Shown here piece by piece: positions 24,730 through 34,301 of a stretch of 64,000 bases of DNA (positions are counted from its first letter, which is position 1; each line of letters starts with the position of its first letter). The position numbers were made by a program, and so were the translations under genes. The notes below the pieces were generated by a model. That model did not search any database and was not told the DNA's origin. It saw only the letters and a list, made by a program, of their open reading frames with translations. The stretch spans positions 496,001 to 560,000 of the forward strand of contig NZ_BAAADE010000001.1 in NCBI RefSeq assembly GCF_039522165.1. The letters run 5' to 3'. This DNA is from Paenochrobactrum glaciei. Lineage in GTDB: Bacteria > Pseudomonadota > Alphaproteobacteria > Rhizobiales > Rhizobiaceae.

Positions 24730-26689
24730 CACGTCCTCCTGGCTTTCCACCGGATGGGCCGTCACGATATGGCTTATCGCCTCTCGGACGATCACCTTGC
24801 GGTCTGTCACCCTGAGGGCGGTCACCACGTGGTTTGTCGCCCCAAGGTTTGTCATTGCGTGGCTTATCACCCCACGGCTTATCGCCACGTGGTCTGTCAC
24901 TACGCGGCTTATCGCCAAACGGGCGGGCATCACGGGACTTCTCACCACGGGAATAACCGCCGGTAAAGTCTTCAGTGCGGCGAGCTTCACGTGCATTTTC
25001 ACGTTCACGTTCGCGGCGCCCCGGACGCTTTTCATCATCAAAGCGCGGACGGCGATCACCCTCGGCACGCGGACGACGTTCGCCCTCGGGTCTTGGTGCG
25101 CGGTCAAAACGTTCTGAACGCTCACCACGACCTTCGCCATACGGACGTTTCTGGAATGAACCTTCATCGTCTGAACGACGTGGGCGCGGGGTAAAATCAC
25201 CATCGCGCGGCTTACGTTCAAAGCCACCTTGGCGCTCAGAACCACCCTTGCGCTCAAAGCCACCCTGACGGTCACGATCATTGGAGCGGAACGGACGGTC
25301 ACCCTGCGGGCGATCCGAGCGTTCACCGCGTGGTGCACCGCCGCGGCCTTCGCCGAATGGTTTACGCTCACGCTTTTGAAATTCGTTACGTTCTTCGCGT
25401 GCTGCTTCTGCCTTGGCAGATTGCGGACGTGCACCCGGTGCCATCCACACATTCACACCGCGCGGACGACGGCTTTCTTCCACACGCTCAGCGCGCTTTG
25501 GCTTGCCTTGCGACGGGCTGGACGAAATCCACTCACGCGGACGACGAACGCGTTCATCGTGCTCATCATCGCCGCGGGGTGCTCTTGTACCTGCTCCACG
25601 CACATCAGAATTCGAAAATTCATTGATGATCGGCGCATCAAAATCAGCGCCCGATTCCTGCACCAGACGCTCGCCCAACTGGTCACGAAGTGTGCGGCCG
25701 CGAATTTCGCGCACAGCACCTACTTCCAGATCGCTCAACTGGAAAGGACCAAAGGAAACGCGGATCAAGCGGCCAACTGTCAGGCCGAGAGCGCCGAGAA
25801 TGTTTTTAACTTCGCGGTTTTTGCCTTCGCGCAGACCGATATTCAGCCAGACATTGCTGCCCTGCTGACGCTCCAGCTGCGCATCAACGCTGCCGTAGAA
25901 AATACCGTCAACGGCAATACCGTTTTTCAGCTCGTCCAGCTGTTCCTGTGTCACGCTGCCATGCGCACGCACACGGTAGCGACGCAACCAACCGGTTGTC
26001 GGCAGTTCCAGAATACGCGACAGACCGCCATCATTGGTCAGCAGCAACAAGCCTTCGGTGTTGATATCCAAACGGCCAACCGAAAGCACGCGCGGCATAT
26101 CCTCCGGCAGTGATTCAAATACGGTCGGGCGACCTTCAGGGTCACGGTTGGTGGTCACAAGACCGGAAGGTTTATGGTAGAGCCACAAACGGGTGCGTTC
26201 GGTCTGCGGCAGCAATTTGCCGTCCACTTTGATAATATCAGAGCGCTTTACATTCACTGCCGGACTTGTCAGCATTTTACCATTAACGCTGATGCGGCCA
26301 GCCGCAATCATGGTTTCGGCTTCACGGCGTGACGCGATACCAGCACGCGCTAAGCGCTTGGCAATACGTTCAGCTTCTTCAACCGGTGCATCTCTGTCAC
26401 CTGCATCACGGCCGCGTGGTGCATCGCCTTTGTCGAAACGCGGCTTATCACCGAATTTCTTTTCAAACCGTGGTTTGCCGTCGCGATCACCGCGTTCCCG
26501 ATCACCGCGTTCATTGCCACCACGTTCACGGTTGCCATCACGCGCGCCAAATTCGCGCGGACGACGTTCACCGTCACGCTCGCGGGGCTTGAAGCCTTCA
26601 CCGCGGCCTGCTCTTTTATCTTGATCGCGGTTTTCTCCGCGTTTATCGAAGGGGCGCTTTTCGCCGTCTTCATTATGATCTCTGCTCAT
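24710..26689 (-). CDS. Pseudouridine synthase, RsuA/RluB family, with long disordered Arg/Gly/Asp-rich tails
   Basis: 659 residues. The catalytic core spans about residues 105-350: an S4 RNA-binding domain (ERIAKRLARAGIASRREAE, GRISVNG) and the RsuA-type active site SVGRLDINTEGLLLLTNDG with the catalytic Asp. It isomerises a uridine in rRNA, most likely U2605 of 23S rRNA if RluB. The first 105 and last 290 residues are charged and disordered, with RGG-like segments and ten copies of a five-residue motif near the end. The core is of normal length, so over half of the protein is tail. Start ATG 26689 is in a divergent promoter region shared with tadA. Confidence 0.92.
   Translation of the reverse strand: MSRDHNEDGEKRPFDKRGENRDQDKRAGRGEGFKPRERDGERRPREFGARDGNRERGGNERGDRERGDRDGKPRFEKKFGDKPRFDKGDAPRGRDAGDRDAPVEEAERIAKRLARAGIASRREAETMIAAGRISVNGKMLTSPAVNVKRSDIIKVDGKLLPQTERTRLWLYHKPSGLVTTNRDPEGRPTVFESLPEDMPRVLSVGRLDINTEGLLLLTNDGGLSRILELPTTGWLRRYRVRAHGSVTQEQLDELKNGIAVDGIFYGSVDAQLERQQGSNVWLNIGLREGKNREVKNILGALGLTVGRLIRVSFGPFQLSDLEVGAVREIRGRTLRDQLGERLVQESGADFDAPIINEFSNSDVRGAGTRAPRGDDEHDERVRRPREWISSSPSQGKPKRAERVEESRRPRGVNVWMAPGARPQSAKAEAAREERNEFQKRERKPFGEGRGGAPRGERSDRPQGDRPFRSNDRDRQGGFERKGGSERQGGFERKPRDGDFTPRPRRSDDEGSFQKRPYGEGRGERSERFDRAPRPEGERRPRAEGDRRPRFDDEKRPGRRERERENAREARRTEDFTGGYSRGEKSRDARPFGDKPRSDRPRGDKPWGDKPRNDKPWGDKPRGDRPQGDRPQGDRPRGDKPYRDGPSGGKPGGRGADRRR
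24767..24916 (-). repeat. Ten tandem 15-bp units coding pentapeptide xD[K/R]P[R/W/Q/Y]
   Basis: Inside the C-terminal tail of the pseudouridine synthase gene, ten consecutive five-residue units read GDKPR, SDRPR, GDKPW, GDKPR, NDKPW, GDKPR, GDRPQ, GDRPQ, GDRPR, GDKPY. At DNA level the 15-bp units are similar but not identical. Such arrays can change copy number by slippage. Confidence 0.9.
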
Positions 26690-26869
26690 TTAATAATGGC
26701 CTTTCAGCAACGGTCGTAGCCGCGCTTTGCATTGATTTCTGGACAATCATCAACGACGTTCATCAACACTAGATAATTCCGTTGGTAAATCGGTTCCGAT
26801 TTTTAAGTTTATGCAGTAACAAATCAAATGGAAGCATGCGAGCAAAATCTCTGTCAAAGGCGATCAACA

Positions 26870-27346
26870 ATGATGAAAAAACAGGTTAAGCATGAAGATC
26901 AGCCTAAAAACGGATTTATGACACAAGCTTTTGAGCAAGCACTGAAAGCGCAAGCCTTAGGCGAGGTACCGATTGGCGCGGTGATTGTGCGCGAAGGCGA
27001 AATTATCGCTCGTGCAGGTAACCGCACCCGTCTGCTCAATGATCCGACCGCACACGCTGAAATACTTGCGATCCGGCAGGCTTGTGACCTGCTGAAGTCG
27101 GAAAGATTACCGGGCTGCGATCTCTATGTAACGCTTGAACCCTGCGCCATGTGTGCAGCTGCTATTTCTTTTGCACGCATCAGACGGCTTTATTATGGCG
27201 CAGCAGACGAAAAAGGCGGCGGTGTGGAATTTGGTGGTCGCTTTTATACACAGCCGACATGCCACCATGCGCCCGACACCTATTCCGGCTTTGGAGAAAC
27301 GGAATCCCAAAACCTGTTGCGGGAATTTTTTAAACAAAAACGCTAA
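26870..27346 (+). CDS. tadA: tRNA-specific adenosine deaminase TadA
   Basis: 158 residues from the ATG at 26870 (AAAGG nine bases before). Other in-frame starts are 26828 and 26918, the last leaving just the core. It deaminates A34 to inosine in tRNA-Arg(ACG). The zinc and proton-shuttle motif HAEIL and PCAMC (PCxxC) are intact, and GEVPIGAVIV and NRTRLLNDPTAHAE match TadA rather than other deaminases. It is divergent from the pseudouridine synthase gene and closed by a terminator at 27403. Confidence 0.93.
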   Translation: MMKKQVKHEDQPKNGFMTQAFEQALKAQALGEVPIGAVIVREGEIIARAGNRTRLLNDPTAHAEILAIRQACDLLKSERLPGCDLYVTLEPCAMCAAAISFARIRRLYYGAADEKGGGVEFGGRFYTQPTCHHAPDTYSGFGETESQNLLREFFKQKR

Positions 27347-27402
27347 AGCATTTTGATGCTGCCGGAAACGGCTTCAAAATTATCAAGCAATGTAAAAAAG
27401 AA

Positions 27403-27425
27403 AAAGCCGGACTCAATCCGGCTTT
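27403..27425. terminator. Bidirectional terminator between tadA and the lipoprotein gene
   Basis: A nine-base perfect stem (27403-27411 with 27417-27425), AAAGCCGGA/TCCGGCTTT, is flanked by A-rich sequence on the left and TTTATT on the right. It serves tadA on plus and possibly the convergent lipoprotein transcript on minus. Confidence 0.75.
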
Positions 27426-27470
27426 ATTCTTTAAGCTAAAATCATCACGCTTTTTGCAAGCGCAACAACC

Positions 27471-28106
27471 TTAGTTCCAAGGCATGTAATCGCTAAAGCT
27501 TTTGCTCTTGCTAGCAGCTTTTTTACGTGCGCGTTCTTTCTTAGCCTCATCATCGCCCTGCTCGCCGATTGGAGCAGTCGTTGCTGGCTGGCGATAGGTC
27601 AATGGCGGCTCGCTCAAATAGCGACGCTGATCCGGTGCACCGACTTTTTGCAAATGCAATTCTTTTTTAGCTTCCGCCACACGCTTTGTCGGCGGCTTCG
27701 TCAAGTCATAATCATAAGAAGCGGTCGAGTTCGCAGGCACATTCGGCTTAACCGACGGACGGTAGAAAGGATTATCCTGATTAGCAGTTGCTTCATCACG
27801 CAGACGTTTGCGGCGCTGCTCAGGTGATTCCGGCCACGCAGAACTGCCCGATCCGGCTACTTTTTCCTGCGGGGCAGGCAAATGCGCAGTCTGGCCAGCG
27901 CTTGGACGCACCAGTTCAGGACGTGGCTTATAGTCAATCGGATCTTTTTTGGTCGCAGTGCCAAGCGGGACAATGTTGGAGACATCGTCAAACAACTGCG
28001 CACCCGCACTTTTATCGGTACCGTATGTAGGTGAAGAAACGCACCCCGACAGGGAGAGACCGGCGACAGCCGTTGCAAGCACCAGAATTCGTCTATCAAT
28101 CGTCAT
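27471..28106 (-). CDS. Putative lipoprotein, unknown function
   Basis: 211 residues from ATG 28106 (an in-frame GTG at 28115 would add three). The signal peptide ends in the lipobox LSGC, so it should be lipidated and anchored in a membrane. After about residue 45 it is proline-, lysine- and alanine-rich with no obvious fold and a basic end (KKERARKKAASKSKSF). I recognise it only as a type of conserved alphaproteobacterial lipoprotein. It stands alone between tadA and ileS, with terminators on both sides. Confidence 0.75.
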   Translation of the reverse strand: MTIDRRILVLATAVAGLSLSGCVSSPTYGTDKSAGAQLFDDVSNIVPLGTATKKDPIDYKPRPELVRPSAGQTAHLPAPQEKVAGSGSSAWPESPEQRRKRLRDEATANQDNPFYRPSVKPNVPANSTASYDYDLTKPPTKRVAEAKKELHLQKVGAPDQRRYLSEPPLTYRQPATTAPIGEQGDDEAKKERARKKAASKSKSFSDYMPWN

Positions 28107-28217
28107 AAGCGCCACTTCTTTGTCCGCATCTCACGCGGTATTGTCGCATAAAACCGGCAACTCTAAGGCGAAGCCGGTTCGTTCTTTAAAAAATGCTTCT
28201 ATAGGACAGAAGCAAAA

Positions 28218-28257
28218 GCGGCAATCATCGAATTAACACTTTATTCATGATTGCCGC
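28218..28257 (-). terminator. Hairpin after ileS, possible terminator
   Basis: A perfect 11-bp inverted repeat GCGGCAATCAT / ATGATTGCCGC (28218-28228 with 28247-28257) with an 18-base loop lies about 25 bases past the ileS stop on the minus strand and is followed by TTTT in that direction. Confidence 0.6.
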
Positions 28258-28280
28258 CCAATTGCAGTTAGTCTTTATAT

Positions 28281-31193
28281 TCAGACCAGCTTACCCAACG
28301 CTTTTAGTTCGTGCAAGGCTTGTGCATCACGCGCCGAAACATCAGGAAACTCAGAATCACTGCCGACATCGTCGGTGTAACGCCATGAGCGGGCGCATTT
28401 GGTGCCTGTCGCCTTTTCAGACACAACAGCCACACCCTTTACATCACTCAACTCAAAGGCTTCACCTTCAACCGGCTTGTCGCTGATGGTCAGGCCACTG
28501 GTGATGCAGATTTCGGACATATCCAAACCATCAAGCACCGACATCAAAGATGCATCCGTAATATGAACGCGAGGCGCTGCTTCCAATGAAGAACCAATGC
28601 GCTTGTCTGCACGTTCCAGTTCCAAAGCACCGGTAACGACGCGGCGCACATCGCGCACCTTGTCCCATTTCGCGGCCAGAACCGGATTGCTCCATTCTGC
28701 CGGAATGGTGCGGAACTGTTCCAGATGGACAGAAACAGCATCTTTATAGCGGTCAAGCCATGCTTCTTCGGTGGTAAATGGCAGCATTGGCGCCAACCAT
28801 GTCACGATATTGTCGAAGAGATGACGCACGGTCTGAAGGGCTGCTTTACGACGAAGGCTTGAAGGCGCATCGCAATAAAGTGCATCTTTGCGAATGTCGA
28901 AATAGAACGCCGACAATTCAATATTGGTGAAATCGATGAGAGCACGGGTGATGCGCTTGAATTCAAACGCATCATAGCCATTGCGAACCAGCTCATCCAA
29001 CTCGCTCAAGCGATGCAGCATCAGCTTTTCAAGTTCAGGCAGATCGGCATAAGCAACTTCCTCGCCTTCATCATGCGCAAGCGTGCCCAGCATCCAGCGG
29101 ATGGTATTACGGAGTTTTCGATAAGCATCGATATTGGTCTGGATGATGCTCTTACCCAGACGCTGATCTTCCCAATAATCCGATGTCATCACCCAGAGGC
29201 GCAAAATATCCGCACCTGATTCTTTGATGATATCTTGCGGCAGCACGGTGTTGCCGAGTGACTTCGACATTTTCTTGCCGTGTTCGTCCATGGTGAAACC
29301 ATGGGTCAGCACCGCATTATAAGGTGCGCGGCCACGGGTTCCGCAGCTTTCCAGCAGTGATGAATGGAACCAACCACGATGCTGATCCGAACCTTCCAGA
29401 TAAAGATCGGCAGGCCATTTCATGTCCGGACGGTCTTCCAGTGTGAACACATGGGTACAACCGCTATCAAACCAAACATCGAGAATGTCGGTTACCTGCT
29501 CCCAAGCTTCACCGGCACGGTTGCCAAGGAAACGCTCACGCGCACCTTCTGCAAACCATGCATCCGCGCCTTCAACTTCAAAGGCTGCAAGAATGCGCTC
29601 GTTTACGGCTTCGTCCACCAAAACAGTGCCATCTTCACTGGCGAAAACGCAGATCGGCACGCCCCAGGCGCGCTGACGTGAAAGAACCCAGTCAGGACGG
29701 TTTTCAATCATCGCACGCAGACGATTCTGACCGGCATTTGGCACAAAACGCGTATCGTCAATTGCACTCAACGCGCGTGAACGCAGCGTGGTGCCATCGC
29801 CCAGTTCTTTGTCCATATAGACAAACCACTGTGGCGTATTGCGGAAGATGATCGGCTTTTTCGAACGCCATGAATGCGGATAAGAGTGCTTCATACGACC
29901 GCGGGCAAAGAGAAGATCACGGGCAATCAGCTCCTTGATAACGGATTCGTTCGCATCGCCCTTCTTGCCGTTATCATCGATAACGCGTGCCGCACCACCC
30001 TCACGGTCAGGGCCAAAGCCCGGTGCATCTGAAGTGTAGAAACCTGCATCATCAACCGGGAAAGGAATAGCCGGATTGATACCGCGTGCTTCGAGTTCAC
30101 GCGCTGCATCCATCCATGCTTCAAAGTCTTCACGACCATGGCTTGGTGCGGTGTGAACAAAGCCCGTACCCGCATCATCGGTGACGTGATCACCGGCAAC
30201 AAGCGGCACAATAAATTCATAACCACCGCCGAAGCCTTTGAGCGGATGAGCAGCAAGCATGCCGTTGAGCTGTTCAACAGACACATCACGCAAACGCTTG
30301 AATGTCAGTTTGGCTTTTTTGAAACAATCTTCAGCCAAAGCATCGGCAAAAATCAGCTTTTCACCAGCTTGAGGGCCAAAATCATTTTCAGCACCGGTCA
30401 CTTCATAAAGGCCGTAGGCAACACGCGGCGAATAGGCAATCGCGCGGTTACCCGGGATTGTCCAAGGCGTAGTTGTCCAGATAACGACATGAGCGTCATT
30501 GAGTTCCGCCACATTAGTGACAGGGAACTTCACCCAGATCATATCCGATTCAACATCGTGATATTCAACTTCAGCTTCAGCCAAAGCAGTGCGCTCAACA
30601 ACCGACCACATCACCGGCTTGGAGCCGCGATACAACTGGCCTGTACGGGCAAATTTCAATAATTCGCCGGCAATGCGTGCTTCCGCATGGAAGTTCATTG
30701 TGGTGTATGGATTTTCAAAATCACCGGTGATCGCCAGACGCTTGAATTCTTCCGTCTGCGCCTTGATCCAGCCATCAGCAAATTCACGGCATTCCTTGCG
30801 GAATTCGTTGATCGGCACTTCGTCTTTGTTCTGGCCTTTGGCGCGGTATTTTTCTTCGATCTTCCACTCGATCGGCAGACCGTGGCAGTCCCAACCCGGA
30901 ACATAGTTTGAATTATAGCCACGCATCTGGAATGAGCGGGTGATCACATCTTTCAGCGTCTTGTTGAGCGCATGGCCGATATGGATATTGCCGTTTGCAT
31001 ATGGAGGGCCATCATGCAGCACCCAAAGCGGGCGGTCTTTGGCATCTTCACGCAGCTTTTTATAAAGATTCATTTCTTCCCAGCGCGCGACCAGCAGCGG
31101 CTCGCGCTGCGGCAGACTTGCACGCATCGGGAAATCAGTTTGTGGCAGATTGAGGGTTTTCGAATAATCGATTTTTGCCGTCGTATCGGTCAT
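28281..31193 (-). CDS. ileS: Isoleucyl-tRNA synthetase
   Basis: 970 residues from ATG 31193; the frame continues to 31226 without a ribosome site. It charges tRNA-Ile and edits misactivated valine. The class I motifs are PPYANGNIHIGHALNK (HIGH) and GKKMSKSLGN (KMSKS). The CP1 editing region (VIWTTTPWTIPGNRAIAY) and the C-terminal anticodon-binding helices are present. The zinc-binding C-terminal module of E. coli IleS is reduced: only the first Cys of the expected CxxC is left (KCARSWRYTDDVG), then DVSARDAQALHE, a pattern usual in Alphaproteobacteria. No T-box or other leader is seen upstream. Confidence 0.97.
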   Translation of the reverse strand: MTDTTAKIDYSKTLNLPQTDFPMRASLPQREPLLVARWEEMNLYKKLREDAKDRPLWVLHDGPPYANGNIHIGHALNKTLKDVITRSFQMRGYNSNYVPGWDCHGLPIEWKIEEKYRAKGQNKDEVPINEFRKECREFADGWIKAQTEEFKRLAITGDFENPYTTMNFHAEARIAGELLKFARTGQLYRGSKPVMWSVVERTALAEAEVEYHDVESDMIWVKFPVTNVAELNDAHVVIWTTTPWTIPGNRAIAYSPRVAYGLYEVTGAENDFGPQAGEKLIFADALAEDCFKKAKLTFKRLRDVSVEQLNGMLAAHPLKGFGGGYEFIVPLVAGDHVTDDAGTGFVHTAPSHGREDFEAWMDAARELEARGINPAIPFPVDDAGFYTSDAPGFGPDREGGAARVIDDNGKKGDANESVIKELIARDLLFARGRMKHSYPHSWRSKKPIIFRNTPQWFVYMDKELGDGTTLRSRALSAIDDTRFVPNAGQNRLRAMIENRPDWVLSRQRAWGVPICVFASEDGTVLVDEAVNERILAAFEVEGADAWFAEGARERFLGNRAGEAWEQVTDILDVWFDSGCTHVFTLEDRPDMKWPADLYLEGSDQHRGWFHSSLLESCGTRGRAPYNAVLTHGFTMDEHGKKMSKSLGNTVLPQDIIKESGADILRLWVMTSDYWEDQRLGKSIIQTNIDAYRKLRNTIRWMLGTLAHDEGEEVAYADLPELEKLMLHRLSELDELVRNGYDAFEFKRITRALIDFTNIELSAFYFDIRKDALYCDAPSSLRRKAALQTVRHLFDNIVTWLAPMLPFTTEEAWLDRYKDAVSVHLEQFRTIPAEWSNPVLAAKWDKVRDVRRVVTGALELERADKRIGSSLEAAPRVHITDASLMSVLDGLDMSEICITSGLTISDKPVEGEAFELSDVKGVAVVSEKATGTKCARSWRYTDDVGSDSEFPDVSARDAQALHELKALGKLV

Positions 31194-31470
31194 ATTATAT
31201 ACTTCTAGCCTGTTGCGCCCGTTCATTTTTATGCGGGCAAAAGGAAAATCAAAAAACAGGGGGCCGCGTCACACAGCCGTTCATACCCGGACCTTCCCAC
31301 ATTTTCGCATTCAAGCGACGGGGAAAGCCGGGCCAATAATTCGTATATTGGTTATAATAAGTGTCCGATAACGCGTCATCATGGCAATGCTTTTAGCAAT
31401 GCCACGCCAAGGAATAAAGACCTGAGGACAAGAATCTTTAACGGACATGTTGATTTTTTGTCTTTTCCGT

Positions 31471-32295
31471 TCAATCCAACGTAAAATCAAAGCGATAAGT
31501 TGCGGTCAAACCAAAACTGAACTGATCGCGTTTGCCGCGCTCTTCAACCAGACTGGATTTTTTCGCAGGCCCCTTCAGTCGCTCATATTCGCTATAAAGA
31601 CTAGTGGTAATCTTGTCAGTTGTCTTCCAGGTTACGGCAGCACCTGCCCCTAAAGACTTCAAACCACCGCCCGGGTGATATTCCGATAAGCCGCTTAAAG
31701 CAGCTTCCTTGGCATCAACGCCGTAATAGGATTTGAAATATTCTTTGCTGGCAAAATTAATGCGTGGCCCGCCCGAAACACGGATCACCGGCGTGACATC
31801 ATAAAAAGCATCAGCAGCAACTTCACCGACAATACCTTTATGCGCACGGATACCTTGGCGCAATTCACCGCGCACACGCATCCAGTCAACCGGATAAAAC
31901 TCGGCAAAGCCACCAACTTCACCACCGAATTTCACCGGATCAAGACCTTCAAGATCGTCCGATGTGCCGGAATCACGTTTGAAAATCAGCTTTCCGGCAA
32001 GACCGGCAGAAAAACTATAAGTATCAATCAGCGCAAATTCGAAATTATCATTTTGGGAATCGAAGCGCGGCACATCACCGGCACGCGTTATCGAGATCAA
32101 CGGTTCACCAAAAAGCATCCGGCTGCTTGCACCATCATAGCGCGGTGCAAATTCACCCAAACCACCAATGGTTAAAGACCAGTCACCAGCCCAAAACGGC
32201 TTTTTCTCAGATGTCACCACTTCATCAGCAGCCTGAACAGGTAAAGCTGTCAATATAGTGAAAATAGTCACTGTCGCTAAATATGATTTACGCAA
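31471..32295 (-). CDS. MipA/OmpV family outer-membrane protein
   Basis: 274 residues from the TTG at 32295, chosen because GGGGAAG stands six bases before it and the product then starts as a clean signal peptide (MRKSYLATVTIFTILTALPVQA). The mature part alternates in beta-strand fashion and ends RDQFSFGLTATYRFDF with a terminal-aromatic pattern of outer-membrane barrels. The opening WSLTIGGLGEFAPRYDGA is the MipA/OmpV signature. Such proteins are scaffold or porin-like barrels; specific role unknown. Earlier in-frame starts up to 32364 are less likely. Confidence 0.85.
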   Translation of the reverse strand: MRKSYLATVTIFTILTALPVQAADEVVTSEKKPFWAGDWSLTIGGLGEFAPRYDGASSRMLFGEPLISITRAGDVPRFDSQNDNFEFALIDTYSFSAGLAGKLIFKRDSGTSDDLEGLDPVKFGGEVGGFAEFYPVDWMRVRGELRQGIRAHKGIVGEVAADAFYDVTPVIRVSGGPRINFASKEYFKSYYGVDAKEAALSGLSEYHPGGGLKSLGAGAAVTWKTTDKITTSLYSEYERLKGPAKKSSLVEERGKRDQFSFGLTATYRFDFTLD

Positions 32296-32397
32296 TACGC
32301 TTCCCCTCGCTGTACTCCCCAACAAGTACAGAAACATGAGTAAACTCTTTATAGCACCTTGCAATAAATCAGTAAACTTAGGTTTAAACTGTCATTT

Positions 32398-33420
32398 TTA
32401 CGGTTTTGCAGCAGTTAAACAATCAACACTACCATCAAATGACAGTTTCTGATCAAGCGGTGATAGTGGTTTAACAGCGGCTAACAGCGCACGCGCTTCT
32501 GCCTCGTCCTGACGCATTTGTTCCATCAGCGGTTCCAGCCCGTCAAATTTCACTTCGCCGCGCAAAAAGCCAAAGAAGGAAACCGTGGCAAGCTCACCGT
32601 AAAGATCACCGGAAAAATCAAATAAGAAGGTTTCAAGCAGCGGCACGCCATTATCCGTCACAGTCGGGCGACGGCCATAACTTGCCACACCATTATAAAG
32701 CGTGCCGTCTGCACGACGGAAACGCACGGCATAAATACCATGTTTCAGATGGGTTTGTTCCGGCAAATGCATATTGGCGGTTGGAAAACCAAGCTCACGG
32801 CCAAGTTTGCGGCCATGCACCACTTCGGCGCGCACCTGATAACGGTGACCAAGAAGACCGGCCGCCTGCACCACATCGCCGTCACAGAGAAAATCACGAA
32901 TACGGCTTGAAGAGATTTGCGTGGCGCCCTCGTCGCAAAAAGCATCGACCAAAGTCACGCTGAAACCTGCTTGTTTGCCCGCGCCCACCAAAAATTCCGG
33001 TGTGCCGCGTCGTGCTTTGCCAAAGTGGAAGTCATAACCGATAACCACACCACTGGCCGCAAAGTTTTTCACCAAAATCGTATCAACAAATTCTTCAGCG
33101 CTCAGAGCAGAAAACTCAGCCGTAAAAGGCTGTTCGATCACCGCATCAAAGCCTAAAATCTCAAGCAGATAAGATTTTTCACGCGATGGTGTCAGGCGAT
33201 CAACTGGCTCATCCGGTTTGAAGAAAGAACGCGGATGCGGCTCAAATGTCAGGGCGACGCATGGCCGCCCCTGACTTGCTGCCAGTTCCAGCGCTTGTTG
33301 CAGCACAGCCTGATGTCCGCGATGCACGCCATCAAAATTACCAATAGCCACGACAGCATGGCGCAAATGCGCAGGCAGATTATCCGTGGTATCAAGACGC
33401 TGAAATGGCTGTTTGGACAT
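32398..33420 (-). CDS. ribF: Bifunctional riboflavin kinase / FAD synthetase
   Basis: 340 residues. The N-terminal nucleotidyltransferase domain has AIGNFDGVHRGHQAVL, GYDFHFGKARRG and the ISSSRIRDFL motif. The C-terminal riboflavin kinase has GRELGFPTANM, GIYAVRF and GVASYGRRPTV with the metal-site PTAN. It turns riboflavin into FMN and FAD; FMN is the ligand of the riboswitch upstream of ribH. It lies about 30 bases behind the HAD phosphatase gene in the same direction, a gene pair common in Alphaproteobacteria (with ileS following). Confidence 0.96.
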   Translation of the reverse strand: MSKQPFQRLDTTDNLPAHLRHAVVAIGNFDGVHRGHQAVLQQALELAASQGRPCVALTFEPHPRSFFKPDEPVDRLTPSREKSYLLEILGFDAVIEQPFTAEFSALSAEEFVDTILVKNFAASGVVIGYDFHFGKARRGTPEFLVGAGKQAGFSVTLVDAFCDEGATQISSSRIRDFLCDGDVVQAAGLLGHRYQVRAEVVHGRKLGRELGFPTANMHLPEQTHLKHGIYAVRFRRADGTLYNGVASYGRRPTVTDNGVPLLETFLFDFSGDLYGELATVSFFGFLRGEVKFDGLEPLMEQMRQDEAEARALLAAVKPLSPLDQKLSFDGSVDCLTAAKP

Positions 33421-33452
33421 GAAATTGCTCTGTGCGTTTTATTTCAGTGCGA

Positions 33453-34301
33453 TTAAACGAGATGTCTGATCGTCGCAACCGGCTGATGGCCGTGCTTGTT
33501 CAAAAACGTTTTCAGCTTTTCAACATCCACGGTTTCTGCATCAATATAGTCGGCCGCATGCACGCCGCCGGAAATATAAAGAACATCAACACCAAATTGT
33601 GCCGCACCCTTTACATCAGTCAGGATACCATCGCCAATAGCCAAGATGCGCGATTTTTCGACGCTACGGCCAAGAAGCTTTTCGGCCGCCTTTAATGCAG
33701 CGGCATAAATCGGATGATGCGGCTTACCGGCGACCTGTGTACGGCCACCCAGCAAACCATAATCACGCGCCAAAACACCGGCACACCAGATCATGCGATT
33801 GCCGCGTTCCACCACCAAATCAGGATTGGCACAAATGAACGGCAGATTACGGGCACGGAAACGCTCCAGCATTTCGGTGTAATCTTCAGGTGTTTCTACT
33901 TCATCATTAAAGAGACCGGTGCAGACAATACCAGCCGCTTCAAACTCTTCCACCACTTCGACATCAAGACCATCAAAGATCGCATATTCATGCTCAACGC
34001 CGATATGGAACACTTTGCGCGGGCCTTCGGCAATCAGATCGCGGGTTACATCGCCCGAAGTCACAACCACATCATAAGCATCATCAGGCACACCTAAGGT
34101 GCCAAGTTGTGCCACAACGCCCGGAAAAGGACGCGGAGAATTGGTAACCAAAATAACCTTCACGCCTTTGGCGCGTGCACGCTGCAAAGCCTCACAGGCG
34201 AGCGGGAAAGCTTCCTCACCATTATGCACAACGCCCCACACATCGCAGAACAGTACATCATAATCATTGGTGAGATCATCCAGACGCTCAGGAAATTTCA
34301 T
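33453..34301 (-). CDS. TIGR01459 family HAD-type sugar/nucleotide phosphatase (NagD-like)
   Basis: 282 residues from ATG 34301, with GAGGA five bases upstream; an ATG at 34313 is also in frame. HAD motif I is VLFCDVWGVVHNGE (nucleophile Asp), motif II is LVTNSPRP, then the C2-type cap, AGKPHHPIY with the motif III lysine, and ILAIGDGILTDVKGA (motif IV Asp residues). It belongs to class IIA HAD phosphatases of unknown physiological substrate. Its position just before ribF is conserved in related bacteria. This raises the guess of a flavin-intermediate phosphatase, which is inference only. Confidence 0.88.
   Translation of the reverse strand: MKFPERLDDLTNDYDVLFCDVWGVVHNGEEAFPLACEALQRARAKGVKVILVTNSPRPFPGVVAQLGTLGVPDDAYDVVVTSGDVTRDLIAEGPRKVFHIGVEHEYAIFDGLDVEVVEEFEAAGIVCTGLFNDEVETPEDYTEMLERFRARNLPFICANPDLVVERGNRMIWCAGVLARDYGLLGGRTQVAGKPHHPIYAAALKAAEKLLGRSVEKSRILAIGDGILTDVKGAAQFGVDVLYISGGVHAADYIDAETVDVEKLKTFLNKHGHQPVATIRHLV

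Noticed and set aside
24730..25452. Long open frame upstream of rsmD
   Set aside because: It is the +1 frame through the Arg/Gly-rich repeat tail of the pseudouridine synthase; the translation is unnatural (V/R/A/H runs), and the AGGAGG site fixes the rsmD start at 24729.
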